NCBI GenBank assembly: GCA_021234155.1
Contig: JAJEKV010000067.1
Location: 3,279,279-3,343,278 of the forward strand
Direction: 5' to 3'
DNA: 64,000 nucleotides
DNA from: Isoetes taiwanensis
Taxonomy: Eukaryota > Streptophyta > Lycopodiopsida > Isoetales > Isoetaceae
The translations under genes and the position numbers were made by a program. The first letter of the stretch is position 1, and each line of letters starts with the position of its first letter. This document shows, one piece after another, positions 10,851 through 21,112 of this stretch. The notes under the pieces were generated by a model. The model was given only the letters and a program-made list of their open reading frames with translations. It did no database searches and was not told the DNA's origin.

Positions 10851-11083
10851 CCATAGGGCCTTGTTGTTGGCAAATGGCGCCATGGCGCCATTTGATGTCT
10901 ATTAGCTTACCATAGGGCCTTGTTGTTGGCAAATGGCGCCATGGCGCCATTTGATGTCTATTAGCTTACCATAGGGCTGTTGTTGGCAAATGGCGCCATG
11001 GCGCTATTTGATGTCTATTAGCATACATTTGGGACTTGTTGTTGGCAAATGGTGCCATGGCGCCATTTTTATCTGCGTCCAGT
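10851..11083 (+). repeat. 59 bp tandem repeat carrying a GGCGCC palindrome, about four copies
   Basis: CCATAGGGCC starts at 10851, 10910 and 10969 (exactly 59 bases apart), with a fourth degenerate copy after 11028. Each unit contains GGCGCCATGGCGCC flanked by AAAT and ATTT. It lies in what would be the first intron of the ParB/methylase-like gene. Confidence 0.9.
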
Positions 11084-11104
11084 CCATTAACACTAATGGA
11101 GTCA

Positions 11105-11325
11105 TTCGCATATGTATTCTCCTGCAAATCGCAGGTGCCTCGACCCAGTCAGAGCCACTCTCCTTCCAACCATCTTCCACGAATATTTGGAAGGGGAGGG
11201 GCTCGACTGAGTGGAAAACCCTCTCGCGACCAAACGCAGAGAAATGCATTCGAACTGCTTCCATTTGCTTATGCACTGAACTCGGATGCAAATGGCCCAT
11301 GGTGCCATTTGCCCGGGTCATCCGA
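11105..11325 (+). repeat. Duplicated exon-like block, copy 1
   Basis: After an AG acceptor at 11133-11134 the frame reads GASTQSEPLSFQPSSTNIWK followed by GRG. The same block recurs at 11412-11630 with the acceptor and the reading frame kept. It also contains a short hairpin in which CTCTCCTTCC faces GGAAGGGGAG. The copies differ by many substitutions but keep the peptide pattern, which fits an exon duplication. Confidence 0.6.
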
Positions 11326-11411
11326 ATCGACCAGCTTTGTTAAAAAGCGGGCGACTAAGCGCGGCACGTAGAGGCAGTCACATATGTATCGGCGATGACT
11401 TCGTTGTGTTG

Positions 11412-11630
11412 CGTTCTGTAGTGCTCTCTCCTACGAGTCGCAGGTGCCTCCACCCAGTCCGAGCCACTCCCCTTCGAACCATCTTCCTCGAATATTGCGA
11501 AGGGGAGGGGTTTGGAACTGCTGGAGGCCCTCGACAAGCGAAGAAGACATGCATACGAACCGCCTCCATGTGCTTATGCACTGGACTCAGATGCAAATGG
11601 CGCCACGACGCCATTTGCCTACCACAACTG
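11412..11630 (+). repeat. Duplicated exon-like block, copy 2
   Basis: After an AG acceptor at 11442-11443 the frame reads GASTQSEPLPFEPSSSNIAK then GRGLELLEALDKRRRHAYE. The hairpin of copy 1 is kept (CCCCTTCG facing CGAAGGGG). The block ends in a GGCGCC..GGCGCC-type palindrome with one change (11596-11616). Confidence 0.6.
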
Positions 11631-11696
11631 ATTGTCTGCCTGCTTGTTAAAACCATTTACTGATGCCTCTTTGTTACTGATGCCCCTTTGTTGCAG

Positions 11697-12664
11697 CTAT
11701 GTTACGTGTGGAAACACAATTTCAATCCGACCCGGACTATCATCGCCGATGAGCATGCATGGTGCATGGAAGTAATGCGGGTGAGCCCCTCATCTTTCTG
11801 AGGCTTCGAAGGAGACTGCAGAAGAGAGCTCTGCCTCCTTATAAGAGAGACAAACACAGAAACAGCCGGAATTTACCAGCCAGGTATCTTGGTCAACACT
11901 GGAAGTTTTATGATCCCACTGTAATGTCTGCTAGCATTGCAAATGTAGCTGGTTCGGTGAAGAAGCAAGGCTGGGCGCTGCCGTCGTACAACAGCTTTGA
12001 AGAAGCTGACATCAAAGGCCCACAAGAAATCTTGAGGGGCTTTATGATTCTTCGCAATCGGATGAACGAGTCGAAAAACTCGCCTTCAATCGTTGTCAAG
12101 GCATTAGCCCAGCAGAAACTACCCGCCATTGTGGACACCGCCTGGCTAAGAACAGTTAGCAAGAAGAAGACAAGACAACCTAAGGAGACACCTGCAGCCG
12201 ACAAAGACTCCTCATCTTCTACTGAGGATGTTGGCCAGGAAACTGAGGAAGGAAAGGCGGCGGGCAAGAGGAAAGTTAAGAGAAAGGATCGCAAAAATCC
12301 AGATAAGGAAAAGAAGGAAAAGAAGCAAGCGAAGGAAAAGGAAGAGAAGGAAGAGGAGGAAGAGAAAGAGAAGGAAGAGAAAGAAAAGAAGGAAAAGAAA
12401 AGGGAAAGGAAAGAAAAGGATAGAGAAGGCAAGGGGCAGAAGGAAGGAAAGGCGAGACAGGAAGTGGAGACAGAGGAAATGGATGGGAAAAAGAAGAAGA
12501 AGCACAGGTTGGAGACCTCTGAGAAGGAGAGGACACCTAAAAAACAAAGGAGAGCGACTCGGACTCCAAGTCCTGCTGGATGTCCTAGAAGTGGTGGTGA
12601 ACCTCCGAGCCCAAGGAATAGCCCGGATCCCCGCGACACACCCGCCAAAAAGGGTCCCCATTAA
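11697..12664 (+). CDS. Basic N-terminal region with long Lys/Glu-rich stretch (ParB/methylase-like gene)
   Basis: A block after TTGCAG (11696) reads LCYVWKHNFNPTRTIIADEH and runs for exactly 28 codons to a GTGAGC donor at 11781. From about 11822 a second frame is open to a TAA at 12662-12664. Its first ~130 residues look globular (LPARYLGQHWKFYDPTVMSA, then SFEEADIKGPQEILRGFMIL). After a Ser-rich acidic turn, about 90 residues are almost only K, E and R, followed by a Pro/Ser/Arg-rich tail. The gap between the two blocks would be only 41 bases, too short for a normal plant intron, so the exact join is unresolved. No function is assigned; such regions often serve as nuclear, nucleic-acid-binding linkers. 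Confidence 0.5.
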
Positions 12665-12765
12665 GAAGCCGAGCTAAAGAAGCTCACATTAAGAATAGCT
12701 CAAAGACTTGCTAGAGGTGCCCGCAAATCTTAAGGTGGAAAGGCCAAGAGGAAAAGACTAGCAGA

Positions 12766-13337
12766 GAATACACTGAATAAAATTTACGATCACCGGCATC
12801 TGTTTCCTCTGGGTGTCACATTTACAAAAAAAATAGACGTGTTCAAACTATATCAAGGGCCAGAAATCGACATCTAGACCAAGGAATATGGAGCACGCCA
12901 AAACGTTAGTGGAGTCCTTTCGAGAGACCCCACATCCAAGATTCACTCCCCGCCGATGTGATTCCATTCAATCCCCTCACAAACAAACCGGTCGCTTGGA
13001 AAACCGAGGATGACCTCATGGGGATGCACTATTATATAGTGAATGGCAATCATTCAGTTATGGCTGCGCAGCTTGTATGTAGAAGACTCGGCACAACAAA
13101 GTCCCAAGAGCAAATGTCAAAGATTTATCTTCAACGGAATTGCCGAAAGTGTTATCCGCACAATCAATCGAACAGAATGAATGCTGCGGCTCGGTTGTGA
13201 AGTCAATGATATCACTGCTAAGACTATTTTCAAAGAGCCCTTCATTGATAACATAACCCACCTCGGCAAAAGAATATGCTCTATGCGGGAAGCCTGATCC
13301 ATCGGGACGCGGGCAGTCACGCTCAGAACCATACAAG
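12766..13337 (+). pseudogene. ParB-like domain segment, frameshifted
   Basis: The segment near 12955-13075 reads DVIPFNPLTNKPVAWKTEDD then LMGMHYYIVNGNHSVMAAQL. The arrangement P-(x)n-Y-x-IVNGNH-x3-AAQ matches the core of the ParB/sulfiredoxin fold, where a G-(N/H)-HR box binds nucleotide; here the box is GNHS. Just upstream, in another frame, KTLVESFRETPHPRF fits the usual lead-in, so a one-base shift near 12950 breaks the gene. Downstream, VNDITAKTIFKEPFIDNITH continues in yet another frame and ends at a CAAG|GTACAT donor (13337/13338). Confidence 0.55.
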
Positions 13338-13525
13338 GTACATATTGTAATTGTTGGCAAGATTAGCAAATGGCGCCGCGGCGGGCCATTTCGTGAGGAA
13401 ATGGCGCCGTGGCGCCATTTGCTCATTAAATGGCGCCGCGGCGCCATTTCTTCAGTAAATGGCGCCGCGGCGCCTTTTCCTCATTGAATGTCTGAAAGGC
13501 TAACTTCTTGTTGTTTCCAAATAAG
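13338..13525 (+). other. Intron carrying four GGCGCC-type palindromes
   Basis: GTACAT at the 5' end and ATAAG at the 3' end frame a 188 bp intron. Inside, four boxes of AAATGGCGCC-type, several as direct palindromes with CGCGG or CGTGG centres, follow each other at about 28 base intervals (13367-13475). Confidence 0.6.
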
Positions 13526-14871
13526 ATCGGCTTTTGGCTGAAGTTACCATGCGTGGTAAGCATCCAAAAGATTTCAACCAGTGGATCTTCATGCCAGAGG
13601 ATATTTTTCAGTTATTCATGTCCCTATGGAACTTGTGGAAATCTAGCAAGCTAAAAGACAACAAGGGACAAACTATTACCTGTAACTGGGCAAAAGAACA
13701 TGACTACTTCAGTCAGACCTACCTGAGGTGCATGAGGGGTATGGACTACGAAGACTGTCGGGTTCTGTTCCAGGAAGTACTGGATGAGAAGACCTTCGTC
13801 AAGGTCACCAGTGATTATACAGGTAAGCAATTCTTCAAGACAAGGGCAAAGACACTAAGATCCATATCTTTCTTGAAGAAGGAGATTTTTGAATACGTGA
13901 AGGATAATTTTCCGAGGAAGTTCAAATCCTTCACTGATCTCAGTGTTGCCGTGCCGGGCTTCGAGGATACCGACCTCATTTCCATGGCCACCTTGCATAG
14001 TAAGTGGGTTGAAACTGGAGTGGGCAAGGAAGGCGTTTTCGGTAACGTGCCACCAGCCTTGGCAAGATTCATACGCAATGCTGTCTTGCAGAGAGAGGAT
14101 ACTGAAGACTTCCGTTGCGAAGTTGAACTAACAGACAGCAGGGGGCAAGTTGTTTGCACTCCTGTACCAGCATCCTTGATTGCCCTGGACACTAGAGGCA
14201 TATTTCCAATGTGGGACAAAACCACACTATCTAATTTCTTTAATACAGCTGTAAAGAACACCACAGCTGATTCTTTCTGGATAGTGGTCTTTGCAAGGCC
14301 AGAGCATAACTTTTTGATTTCATCTGTGTTGGATGATCTGGATTCCAGATCCAGAGTTTTTATTGGCACGTATGAGGACGAATACAAAAATCCGGCTCCC
14401 CCAGGAGTTCAGGAGGTCCATGCACTAGTGTACGCCACAAAAATTCAGGCCACTGCAGGTCATCCTGTCGATGAAATTGACCTCAAATTCCCCTTCAACG
14501 ATCATCCTCAAGAACTGCCACCAGTTCCTGTGCCTAACGATGAAGACGAAGAGGTGGAGACCGAGGCTATGGCAGGAAAGCTCTGCAACAGCAGATTCAG
14601 GTACAGCTGGCAAGGCTTGCCAGGGGACATAATCATGAGAAACCAGCTGGGGCCTGCCACATGTTCCTACCTCGTGCAGAAAATAGTACCGCCAGGAACA
14701 GGGGTGTTCGATTACTTCTCCTGTGGTTCTTTTGGCCGGGCTTCATTGATAAATAAGAGATTTTGCATTGTGTTCGAAAGTGACCCGGTTAAGCAGGAGT
14801 GCCTAAGGGGGATTCTTGATAGGCTTGACCGCCTACTGAATCCTATCATCGCAGCCCAGCCCTCCCTCTGA
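13526..14871 (+). CDS. Permuted N6/N4 DNA methylase-like domain, catalytic motif apparently lost
   Basis: The longest believable ORF of the window. It opens inside an exon (RLLAEVTMRGKHPKDFNQW) and the computed start at 13534 is a TTG, so it is not a separate gene. Numbering from 13534, the region LDTRGIFPMWDK (about 218-229) followed by VVFARPEHNFLIS sits where beta-class N6/N4 methylases have DPPW/DPPY and the next strand, but the PP(Y/W) is absent. Much later, VFDYFSCGSFGRASLI (391-406) with FESDP (414-418) matches the SAM-binding FxGxG motif and the acidic end of the second strand. The order IV then I is the permuted beta-class order. A Glu/Asp-rich linker lies at 335-345. It likely binds DNA or SAM without methylating; this is inference. 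Confidence 0.6.
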
Positions 14872-15139
14872 GACAAAAGGTGCTGTTGTTGAAGAAGCTG
14901 TAGATCCACTTAATCCAGAGATGCCCGAAGCTCCACCCGATGTGGACTATGATGTGATCAAGAACACACCATTCGATCTGGACATTCTTAGTGATCCCAA
15001 TTTCACTGCCACAGCGTTCGAGAGCTTTCAGGGAGATCCTATGGTTGCTTCTTCTAGCCATGGCCCTGGCAATACGGAACCTGATCCTGATGTGGAACCT
15101 GATCCTGATGCGGAACGTGAACCTGATGCGGAGCCCTGA
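14872..15139 (+). CDS. Acidic C-terminal tail of the ParB/methylase-like gene (shifted frame)
   Basis: One frame over from the preceding ORF, sequence reads ETKGAVVEEAVDPLNPEMPE and ends in a short repeat of EPDPD units (PDPDVEPDPDAEREPDAEP) before TGA at 15137-15139. A poly(A)-signal-like AATAA follows at 15169. A one-base indel near 14869 probably separated it from the methylase-like ORF. Confidence 0.45.
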
Positions 15140-15463
15140 ATTTTGTGTGATTGTAATTTAAATTGTACAATAATCCTTTTGTAAACAGACTCTCTCTTTC
15201 GAGTCCTTGCCTGTTGTGGCAAATTTTTTGATATGCAAATCTATGAATTTGGAATTTTTAACTAATTTTGTGATGTTGCGTTTCTTTAGCTTCTTTATAT
15301 GCACTGTTAGTATTTTTAATGGCGCCAATAAATGACGTTTTAGAGGCATATTTTTTCTAAATGGCGCCATAATTGCTCAAAAAATTGGCATAAAATGGAC
15401 TAAAAAGGATTTTCGTTCCTAATTGGAATCACAAAATTTCTCATTTTAATGAAATTGTGCTTG

Positions 15464-15603
15464 TTGATGCAGAAACGCGCCTAAAATAGCGAACCCCCAA
15501 CCAGAACGGGCATGCGCCGCCCGCATGCATGCAAAACATGCATGCTCGTCCCATTCTAGAATGGCGATCCGATGTCTCGGATCGATGGGATTCTAGAATG
15601 GGA
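15464..15603 (+). repeat. Hairpin-rich dispersed repeat, copy 1
   Basis: Begins GTTGATGCAGAAACGCGCC and holds two hairpins: GCATGCATG-CAAAA-CATGCATGC and GTCCCATTCTAGAAT facing ATTCTAGAATGGGAC around GATCCGA-TGTC-TCGGATC. It recurs 361 bases downstream. Confidence 0.85.
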
Positions 15604-15824
15604 CTCGCATGAAACCAACAAACCGCCCGAATACCAAAGGACTTCCTTACAAACTAGGATCGAGGACGAAGGTCACAGGACGAAGGCTAAAGGCCAGAAA
15701 AGGACAGCATGAAAGAAACGCCAAATTGGCCAAACCAAGCAGGAAGAAGCCCCTCCCCTGCCTGGAAAACAATTCAAAGAGAAATAGGTACTGCTGAGAG
15801 AGAAGAGGAAGCGCCGATGAGACG

Positions 15825-15952
15825 TTGATGCAGAAATGCGCCTAAAATAGCGAACTCCCAACCAGAACGGGCATGCACCGCCCGCATGCATGCAAAACAT
15901 GCATGCTCGTCCCATTCTAGAATGGCGATCCGATGTCTCGGATCGATGGGAT
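15825..15952 (+). repeat. Hairpin-rich dispersed repeat, copy 2
   Basis: Nearly identical to 15464-15592 but lacks the last arm of the second hairpin, ending GATCGATGGGATC. With copy 1 it flanks about 220 bases of non-coding sequence, like a miniature element with terminal direct repeats; no primer-binding site was found between them. Confidence 0.85.
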
Positions 15953-17350
15953 CAATGTAAAAGTCTTACAAAGCTTTTTTAAGAAGAAATGCTGCAAGGC
16001 GCAAGATAATTTTAAGATTATGAGGAGCCGCTATAATTGAAGATGCTAGGCTATAAAACAAATTAACATTTTCAAGTTCTCAACTTACACTATCCCGGAT
16101 TAATATGTACTCCGTTTTGATATTGTTTACATAATCCATGGAAAACGTTGTTAAAGCTTTGAAAAAAAAAATTGTTATAATAAGAAGTTACAAAAGTTGG
16201 CTTATTACTTCAAGCCCTTGTTATTGCGGCCAAAACATTTACAGGCCGAACTTATGCCCAGCAACGCTGGGCACCGTTACTAGTAGAACTTAAGATAATG
16301 ATTGAAATGTCAATGTATCAAAGGGATTTAAAATTAGTACATGATTTGAGCTAATAAAGGACATTGTTAGTTCTCTGAAGGTTTAGTTCATGCTATTTGT
16401 TCTTATATAAGGATTCCCTAGACTCAGGATATAAGGCTCATGCTGTCGGAATTTGCTCTACTCAAACTTAGAAATGAAATGTGGCATTTTGTCTTTGTGG
16501 CCAGAGTTCTATTGTGACATCGAAAGAGCAAGCTCTTTATATGGTGCTCAAATATCTCCTTTCAACAACTATAGAAAAATGAACTTAAAAACTTCTAGCT
16601 CCTATTGTCAAGTAATCTTGGAAACTAAAAACTCTTAGCTCCTATTTTGTCAATGTGTTTTCGTTTTGGAAGTTAGCAATCATCTATTTTTGTTAGACTG
16701 TTACCTAGGGATTGCCTTCATAATAATTGCAATGAAGTTAAAGAAATAGCAACCTCGACAATTTAGTCAATGAATAATGCTTAGATAAATATTAGAATTG
16801 TGATAAGATTGCAGCTCTCATCCTGTGGTAACAAAAACGCTGATCAACAACCTGAAATGCATTTTCCCCGCAAATAATCTTGCCCTAACAAAATAACTGC
16901 CTTTTATATAGCTTTTTTACTTCATCCTCTTGTATCGTCTCCTTCATTTTCTACTTCACCTTTGTACTCAGTGCATGCAATTTTAAAACTGCTAAAATGG
17001 AAATGCATCTGGTCACCTATGCTTCATGTTCACCTATGTTGAACATTATATCTCTGTATCTGTAACAAAAGGCTCAACATTTTAATAAGACTAAACTCAA
17101 ATTTGTACTGAATAAATACCTACTTCTTTCGGAGCATTGTAACGGAAACATCCTATGTGACTTGCAAATTGTGCTCATCGCATCCTGGTCTATTTCAGGT
17201 CAGCCAAAGATCACCAATATTTAGAAGTGTCTTAGCAAAAACTATAACTGTAAAGAAGCAATGATTAATATAAAACTCAGTTATAAAAGAAGAGTCAGGA
17301 AAATAGCTTAAAAAATAATCTTACCAAGAGAAATAGTTAATACATTTGCA
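15953..17350. other. AT-rich non-coding interval
   Basis: No gene recognised. It contains the Helitron-type end at 16256-16284. Its small ORFs have no recognisable domains. Confidence 0.5.
16256..16284 (+). mobile_element. Helitron-type 3' terminus
   Basis: The 17-base hairpin GCCCAGC-AAC-GCTGGGC (16256-16272) is followed after seven bases by CTAG and a flanking T (16280-16284). A hairpin a few bases before CTRR, with T outside, is the signature of a Helitron 3' end; the element would lie to the left. The 5' TC end was not found. The same terminus occurs at 30603-30631 and, reversed, at 38000-38027. Confidence 0.7.
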
Positions 17351-17362
17351 CAATCGAATTTC

Positions 17363-17641
17363 TTATGCAACAATCTCAACCATTCTATCAGACGTTTGAA
17401 GAGTTTTCTTACACATTTTAGGCTGATAAAAAACTTCAAGAGGAGGTAATTGAAGCTTCAACTGAGTCTCCTTTGCATTTAAGTCACCCAAGAGGTTACT
17501 GAGATCTTTCTTATTATCTTGAATCATCACATCAATAGCGCTAGCAATGCGAACTGCAGAAGTAGTTGACGACAAGTCCTTCTTGATCTCGTTTTTGTCT
17601 CTTTGGTAAGGATGTAGTGGATCTAAATGGGCATTGCTCAT
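17363..17641 (-). CDS. Small unknown ORF, possible gene fragment (92 aa)
   Basis: ATG at 17641 opens a 92-residue frame with balanced composition (NEIKKDLSSTTSAVRIASAI, then NLLGDLNAKETQLKLQLPPL) and predicted helices. An AG just before the ATG could be an acceptor, so it may be an internal exon. No family was recognised. Confidence 0.25.
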   Translation of the reverse strand: MSNAHLDPLHPYQRDKNEIKKDLSSTTSAVRIASAIDVMIQDNKKDLSNLLGDLNAKETQLKLQLPPLEVFYQPKMCKKTLQTSDRMVEIVA

Positions 17642-17649
17642 CTAACAGT

Positions 17650-19550
17650 TAACGTCTTTGTTTTTTCGTGCAGTTCCTTGTAAATTCTGGATCATTTGTA
17701 TTCCAGCTTCATGTACTCTATGCAATTTTCTTAAGAAGGCTAGGAACAAGACAACATTCGAGCTTCCTGCTTGGATTGAAAGAGCAATGTGATTATTAGA
17801 ATTTTGTTAATCCCTCATTAAGCTAGTGATGTTCAGATGCCAAAGGATTTTAGAAGCCTATGTGAAACAACTTATTTTGGGTCCATTTTTGGAAGAGTAT
17901 AGAAATCTCAAAATAAAATTCAAAATCCTCGGACTGATTATTTTTAAGAAGTTTGATTTGTTAGGGAAGGTCCAAACGATCCCAACTATCTTAACATATA
18001 TAATTATTGGAGGGCGATTCTTTTCGCATATTACTTCAAGATTCCTAGCTATGATCACGACACGTTAGGTTCTTTCGTGCGCAACACTTCTATTGTATTT
18101 TTTTTTACACGTTGCATTATTGCATTAGGTAAAGCAAAAATTTGCTGGCTATGGCATTCGACGATGCGGCATCTGCGCTCAAATTTGCTGGCTATGGCGT
18201 CCGACCATCGGCAGCTCAAATGTCTGTAGGCTTTTTTGTTTAAATTTGGCAGGCATATTGGAGCTTTTTGATTAAATGGTGCAGGATCTCCAGTTTCGCC
18301 TGATGCTGGAGATTTGAGCAGAAGAGGGGGCAACGACACTTGGGTAAGGGAGCCCTAGCCACCATTACTCTATGTGCTGCCTGGTTGGAAAGAGGCCCTC
18401 TGCTATAGGATTAGGTAGCATAGCCATAGCAAGTAGTAGCCATATTCGAATTGTGCATATCTGATCTGTGCATAGGAGTAGCCATATTTGAGTTGTGCAT
18501 CAGAGTTAAGCCATCAAATGTCAGCTTCTAAATTGTAAAATGCGGGAGTAATATGCAAGGATAGGTCTTGGGTAGTGACATTAGAAGAGAATGTGGGCTT
18601 GGCAACCGATGGGGCAAGAGAGACCCTGCAATAAGAAAATGGAGGAGACAACAACAGAAAGTGGGGGAGGTAGGGGAAAAGGCCAGAAGCAGAGAGGGCC
18701 GAGCAGTCCACAAAATTTGGGCAAGTGTTTGTTTACCAGTCACGTTCTTGGCATCAGACCATAGTAGAATTCCCTTCAGGTTGGCAACAACAGCGTGTCC
18801 TAAAATCCAGCCATGACCAATGCCTGCTTCTTATTCAGTAGCATTTACTCTATAGAATCGACAACCAATTACCTAGTCCAGACAGACGGATTTGCACGGC
18901 CGGATTAGAATGTATATTGAACCCTACACATTTTTTTAAAACCAGAGAAATCTAGGATCATGAAACAAGCAGAGAAATTGAATCGAACACCGAATTGACC
19001 AAAAATTAAAGGCATTATATAATTGAGCAGTCGAGTTAAGAGGACAGAGATGAGTTGTTGGTTCTCAGACACAGTTGTTGATGCCAGGAAAAGTTTTTTA
19101 TTTTTTGTTCTTTTTTCATGGACTTCAATGATTAATGCTATTTTAGTCATCGGCATTGCCTGGATTGAAGGACAACCTCAAATCTTGGAGTCTGGCATAT
19201 GGATTAAGTCATCTTTGTGTTTTGCATATGCATTCGAGCATTTGCAGATGACAGACCAATAGATGAAAAGGAGTTTGTTTTAGGGCCTTATAGAATTATG
19301 ACTATCAGTAATGATGAACTTGGTATAAAGTTTTAGAATCGTAAGCTTAGTAATGATGAAGTTGGTATAAAGTTTTAGAACCACAAGCTTTAGTTGCTAT
19401 TTTCTGGCAGGTTGGCTTGCAATATATGTATGTGCTTCTCTTTCTCAATTATGCAAGAAACAACCCATCCATTATGTAACTTTGTAAATGTTACATGATC
19501 TTGATGCAAATATCTAATTGAAATTTCAAAAGCAAAGTGTTCTGTGGATT
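17650..19550. other. Non-coding interval
   Basis: No gene recognised on either strand. A short duplication of TTTGCTGGCTATGGC occurs at 18137-18200, and TTGGTATAAAGTTTTAGAA is duplicated at about 19320-19380. Confidence 0.45.
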
Positions 19551-19589
19551 CGTGTCCCTTGGAGTTCATAGAAACAGATTGAGTTTCTT

Positions 19590-19908
19590 TGAAATTTCAA
19601 AGGAGGACATTGCAAGAGAAGCTCAAGCAACATTTAGCTAGCAAATTAGTCCTAATGATGCTGGAACTGCATAGGTAGCGTATATTGTGGACATTGGAAA
19701 CACTGTCATAACCAAAGTGCAACGGGCATTTGCAATGGTCTTTTGGAACACATATGCTCAAGATCTTAAGGACTATCATTTTGAGGCTAGATCAAAGCAT
19801 GTCAGTAACATGTGTTCAAATTCAGAGTTTCCAGAAAATGGAACAAAGTTCTCTATGAAATGGACCAAGAAGTTCTTATATAAGGAGGTCGTATCTCTAC
19901 TTTTCTAA
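19590..19908 (+). pseudogene. Possible unknown gene remnant
   Basis: Frame-open stretches such as DIGNTVITKVQRAFAMVFWN and KDYHFEARSKHVSNMCSNSE read like protein and end at TAA 19906-19908. A TAG interrupts the same frame upstream at about 19673. No family recognised. Confidence 0.2.
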
Positions 19909-20404
19909 TATTTTCGTCTTGTTATTGCACACTTTTTATAACAATGAATTGCAGGATGGAAGGGTATGGAAGGTGACACTGTGGGATAGGCAGTTAGAGA
20001 ATATCAGATTTTAGTGACGTGCAAAAATTGAGCTGATAGAGCAAGTTTTGCTGCAAACAAAACAACTCTGAATAAGAAGAAAAAGGTCATTTATTTTTTT
20101 GATGTCCACAGCATTTTCCTTTTGTAACCAGGTTTCACTATTATTCATTTCGTTTTCTTTGTGTCTCGATTTCTTGATCAGCAGTGTTTGCATGCATAGT
20201 AGAATATGAAACAAAACTCTAAATCCCCCTTTTCCTTCTAAGTGGTACATTGTTGACTTGATATTTTAATCAAGAAATTTGGCCAAAACTCACGTCTTAT
20301 TTGCTTTCTTAGGATTTAGGATGTAATGGTTCTTAGTCTGGCCTGGAATTTCGTGCATTAGAACACATTTGTCCTCTATTTATGGACCACACTTCATCAT
20401 CCTT

Positions 20405-20560
20405 TCTTTTTGGGTTGCCCCTAGGGGGGCAAGCCTTGGTCTATGTGGCTTTATAGCATATTCCACTTTTCTGTACTCAATTCTTAAAAGGTATTTCACA
20501 TTTGGAACATCCATTCTCACAAGGGAGATGTAGGCCAAGTGGCTATCACATGGTATCCAA
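20405..20560 (+). repeat. Diverged copy of the GGGTTGCCCC repeat
   Basis: TTTTTGGGTTGCCCCTAGGG begins the same way as the copies at 33150-33355 (minus) and 35640-35860 (plus), and similarity continues for about 60 bases, then fades. The later hairpin is not kept. At 20550 a sequence like TGGTATCCAAGAGCC resembles a copia primer-binding site with an insertion, so this could be the end of an LTR. Confidence 0.5.
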
Positions 20561-21082
20561 GAGCCTATGTCATATCTGTGTTAGAGCAGGAACATAATTA
20601 GGCATGAGTATGGCATTAGTGGCCACGATTTCCACGACCTTAAATATGCAATGTAAATCTAAACTTGCAATATTGTTACCCTAGGATCTATTCCTTATGC
20701 TTTTAAAGATTTTTTCAGTAAATCAATTTCAAAATATCTGATCAATAATAAAGGGCAAAATTGCATCACAGGCAACAGAGCATAGTGTAAAATTTTTTGC
20801 TCAAACTTGAGATCCTTCTGTTCATATTTGAGGACCATACAGGTCGATTTCTTTTGTTATGTACCCACTAGGCATATTTAAACGGATGCAACATTGAAGT
20901 CCATGCCATTATTAAAGACTTTTTTATTTGCAAACTTAGTATCAGACATTTTTGGCTAAAGATTTGTAGACGAATACCAAGGTTCAACTCCTGCATGTTC
21001 TTTCGCATCTCAAGGATCTCCAGAATTGAGATCTATTCGACTTAGCACAAAACTTCTTTTGCAGCGGGTTGGAGAAGAGAAA

Positions 21083-21112
21083 TGTTAGTGGCGGCCGCAA
21101 GGCCGCCACGAT
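21083..21112. repeat. GGCGGCC hairpin, copy 1
   Basis: TGGCGGCCGCAAGGCCGCCA is a perfect 8-base stem with a GCAA loop, followed by CGATAAATTT. The same layout (AGAGAAATGTT, GC-rich stem, CGATAAATTT) recurs at 24350-24402 with a different stem and loop. Confidence 0.7.

Larger units (their letters stand above)
10631..15139 (+). pseudogene. ParB plus methylase-like transposon-style gene (whole span, decayed)
   Basis: Reading from left to right there is a short first exon with a good GT donor (10631-10697), duplicated exon-like blocks (11135 and 11444), a block after TTGCAG (11697), a Lys/Glu-rich ORF to 12664, a ParB-like segment (about 12950-13070), a spliced junction (13337/13526) into a 449-codon methylase-like ORF, and an acidic tail ending at 15139. 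Introns hold GGCGCC palindromes. Frame changes around 12664, 12890, 12950, 13100 and 14869 mean this copy is unlikely to make a full protein. Domain order ParB then permuted N6/N4 methylase is known from phage and plasmid proteins; in a plant nuclear context it suggests a mobile-element gene. Exon joins are inferred by eye. Confidence 0.6.

Noticed and set aside
12276-12661. Minus-strand Phe/Leu/Ser-rich frames opposite the Lys/Glu-rich region
   Set aside because: Shadows of the + strand low-complexity coding region; the + strand has flanking globular sequence and the minus strand has none.
20550-20566. Second copia primer-binding site
   Set aside because: TGGTATCCAAGAGCC has a two-base insertion relative to the standard site and no gag-like sequence follows; only mentioned under the repeat at 20405.
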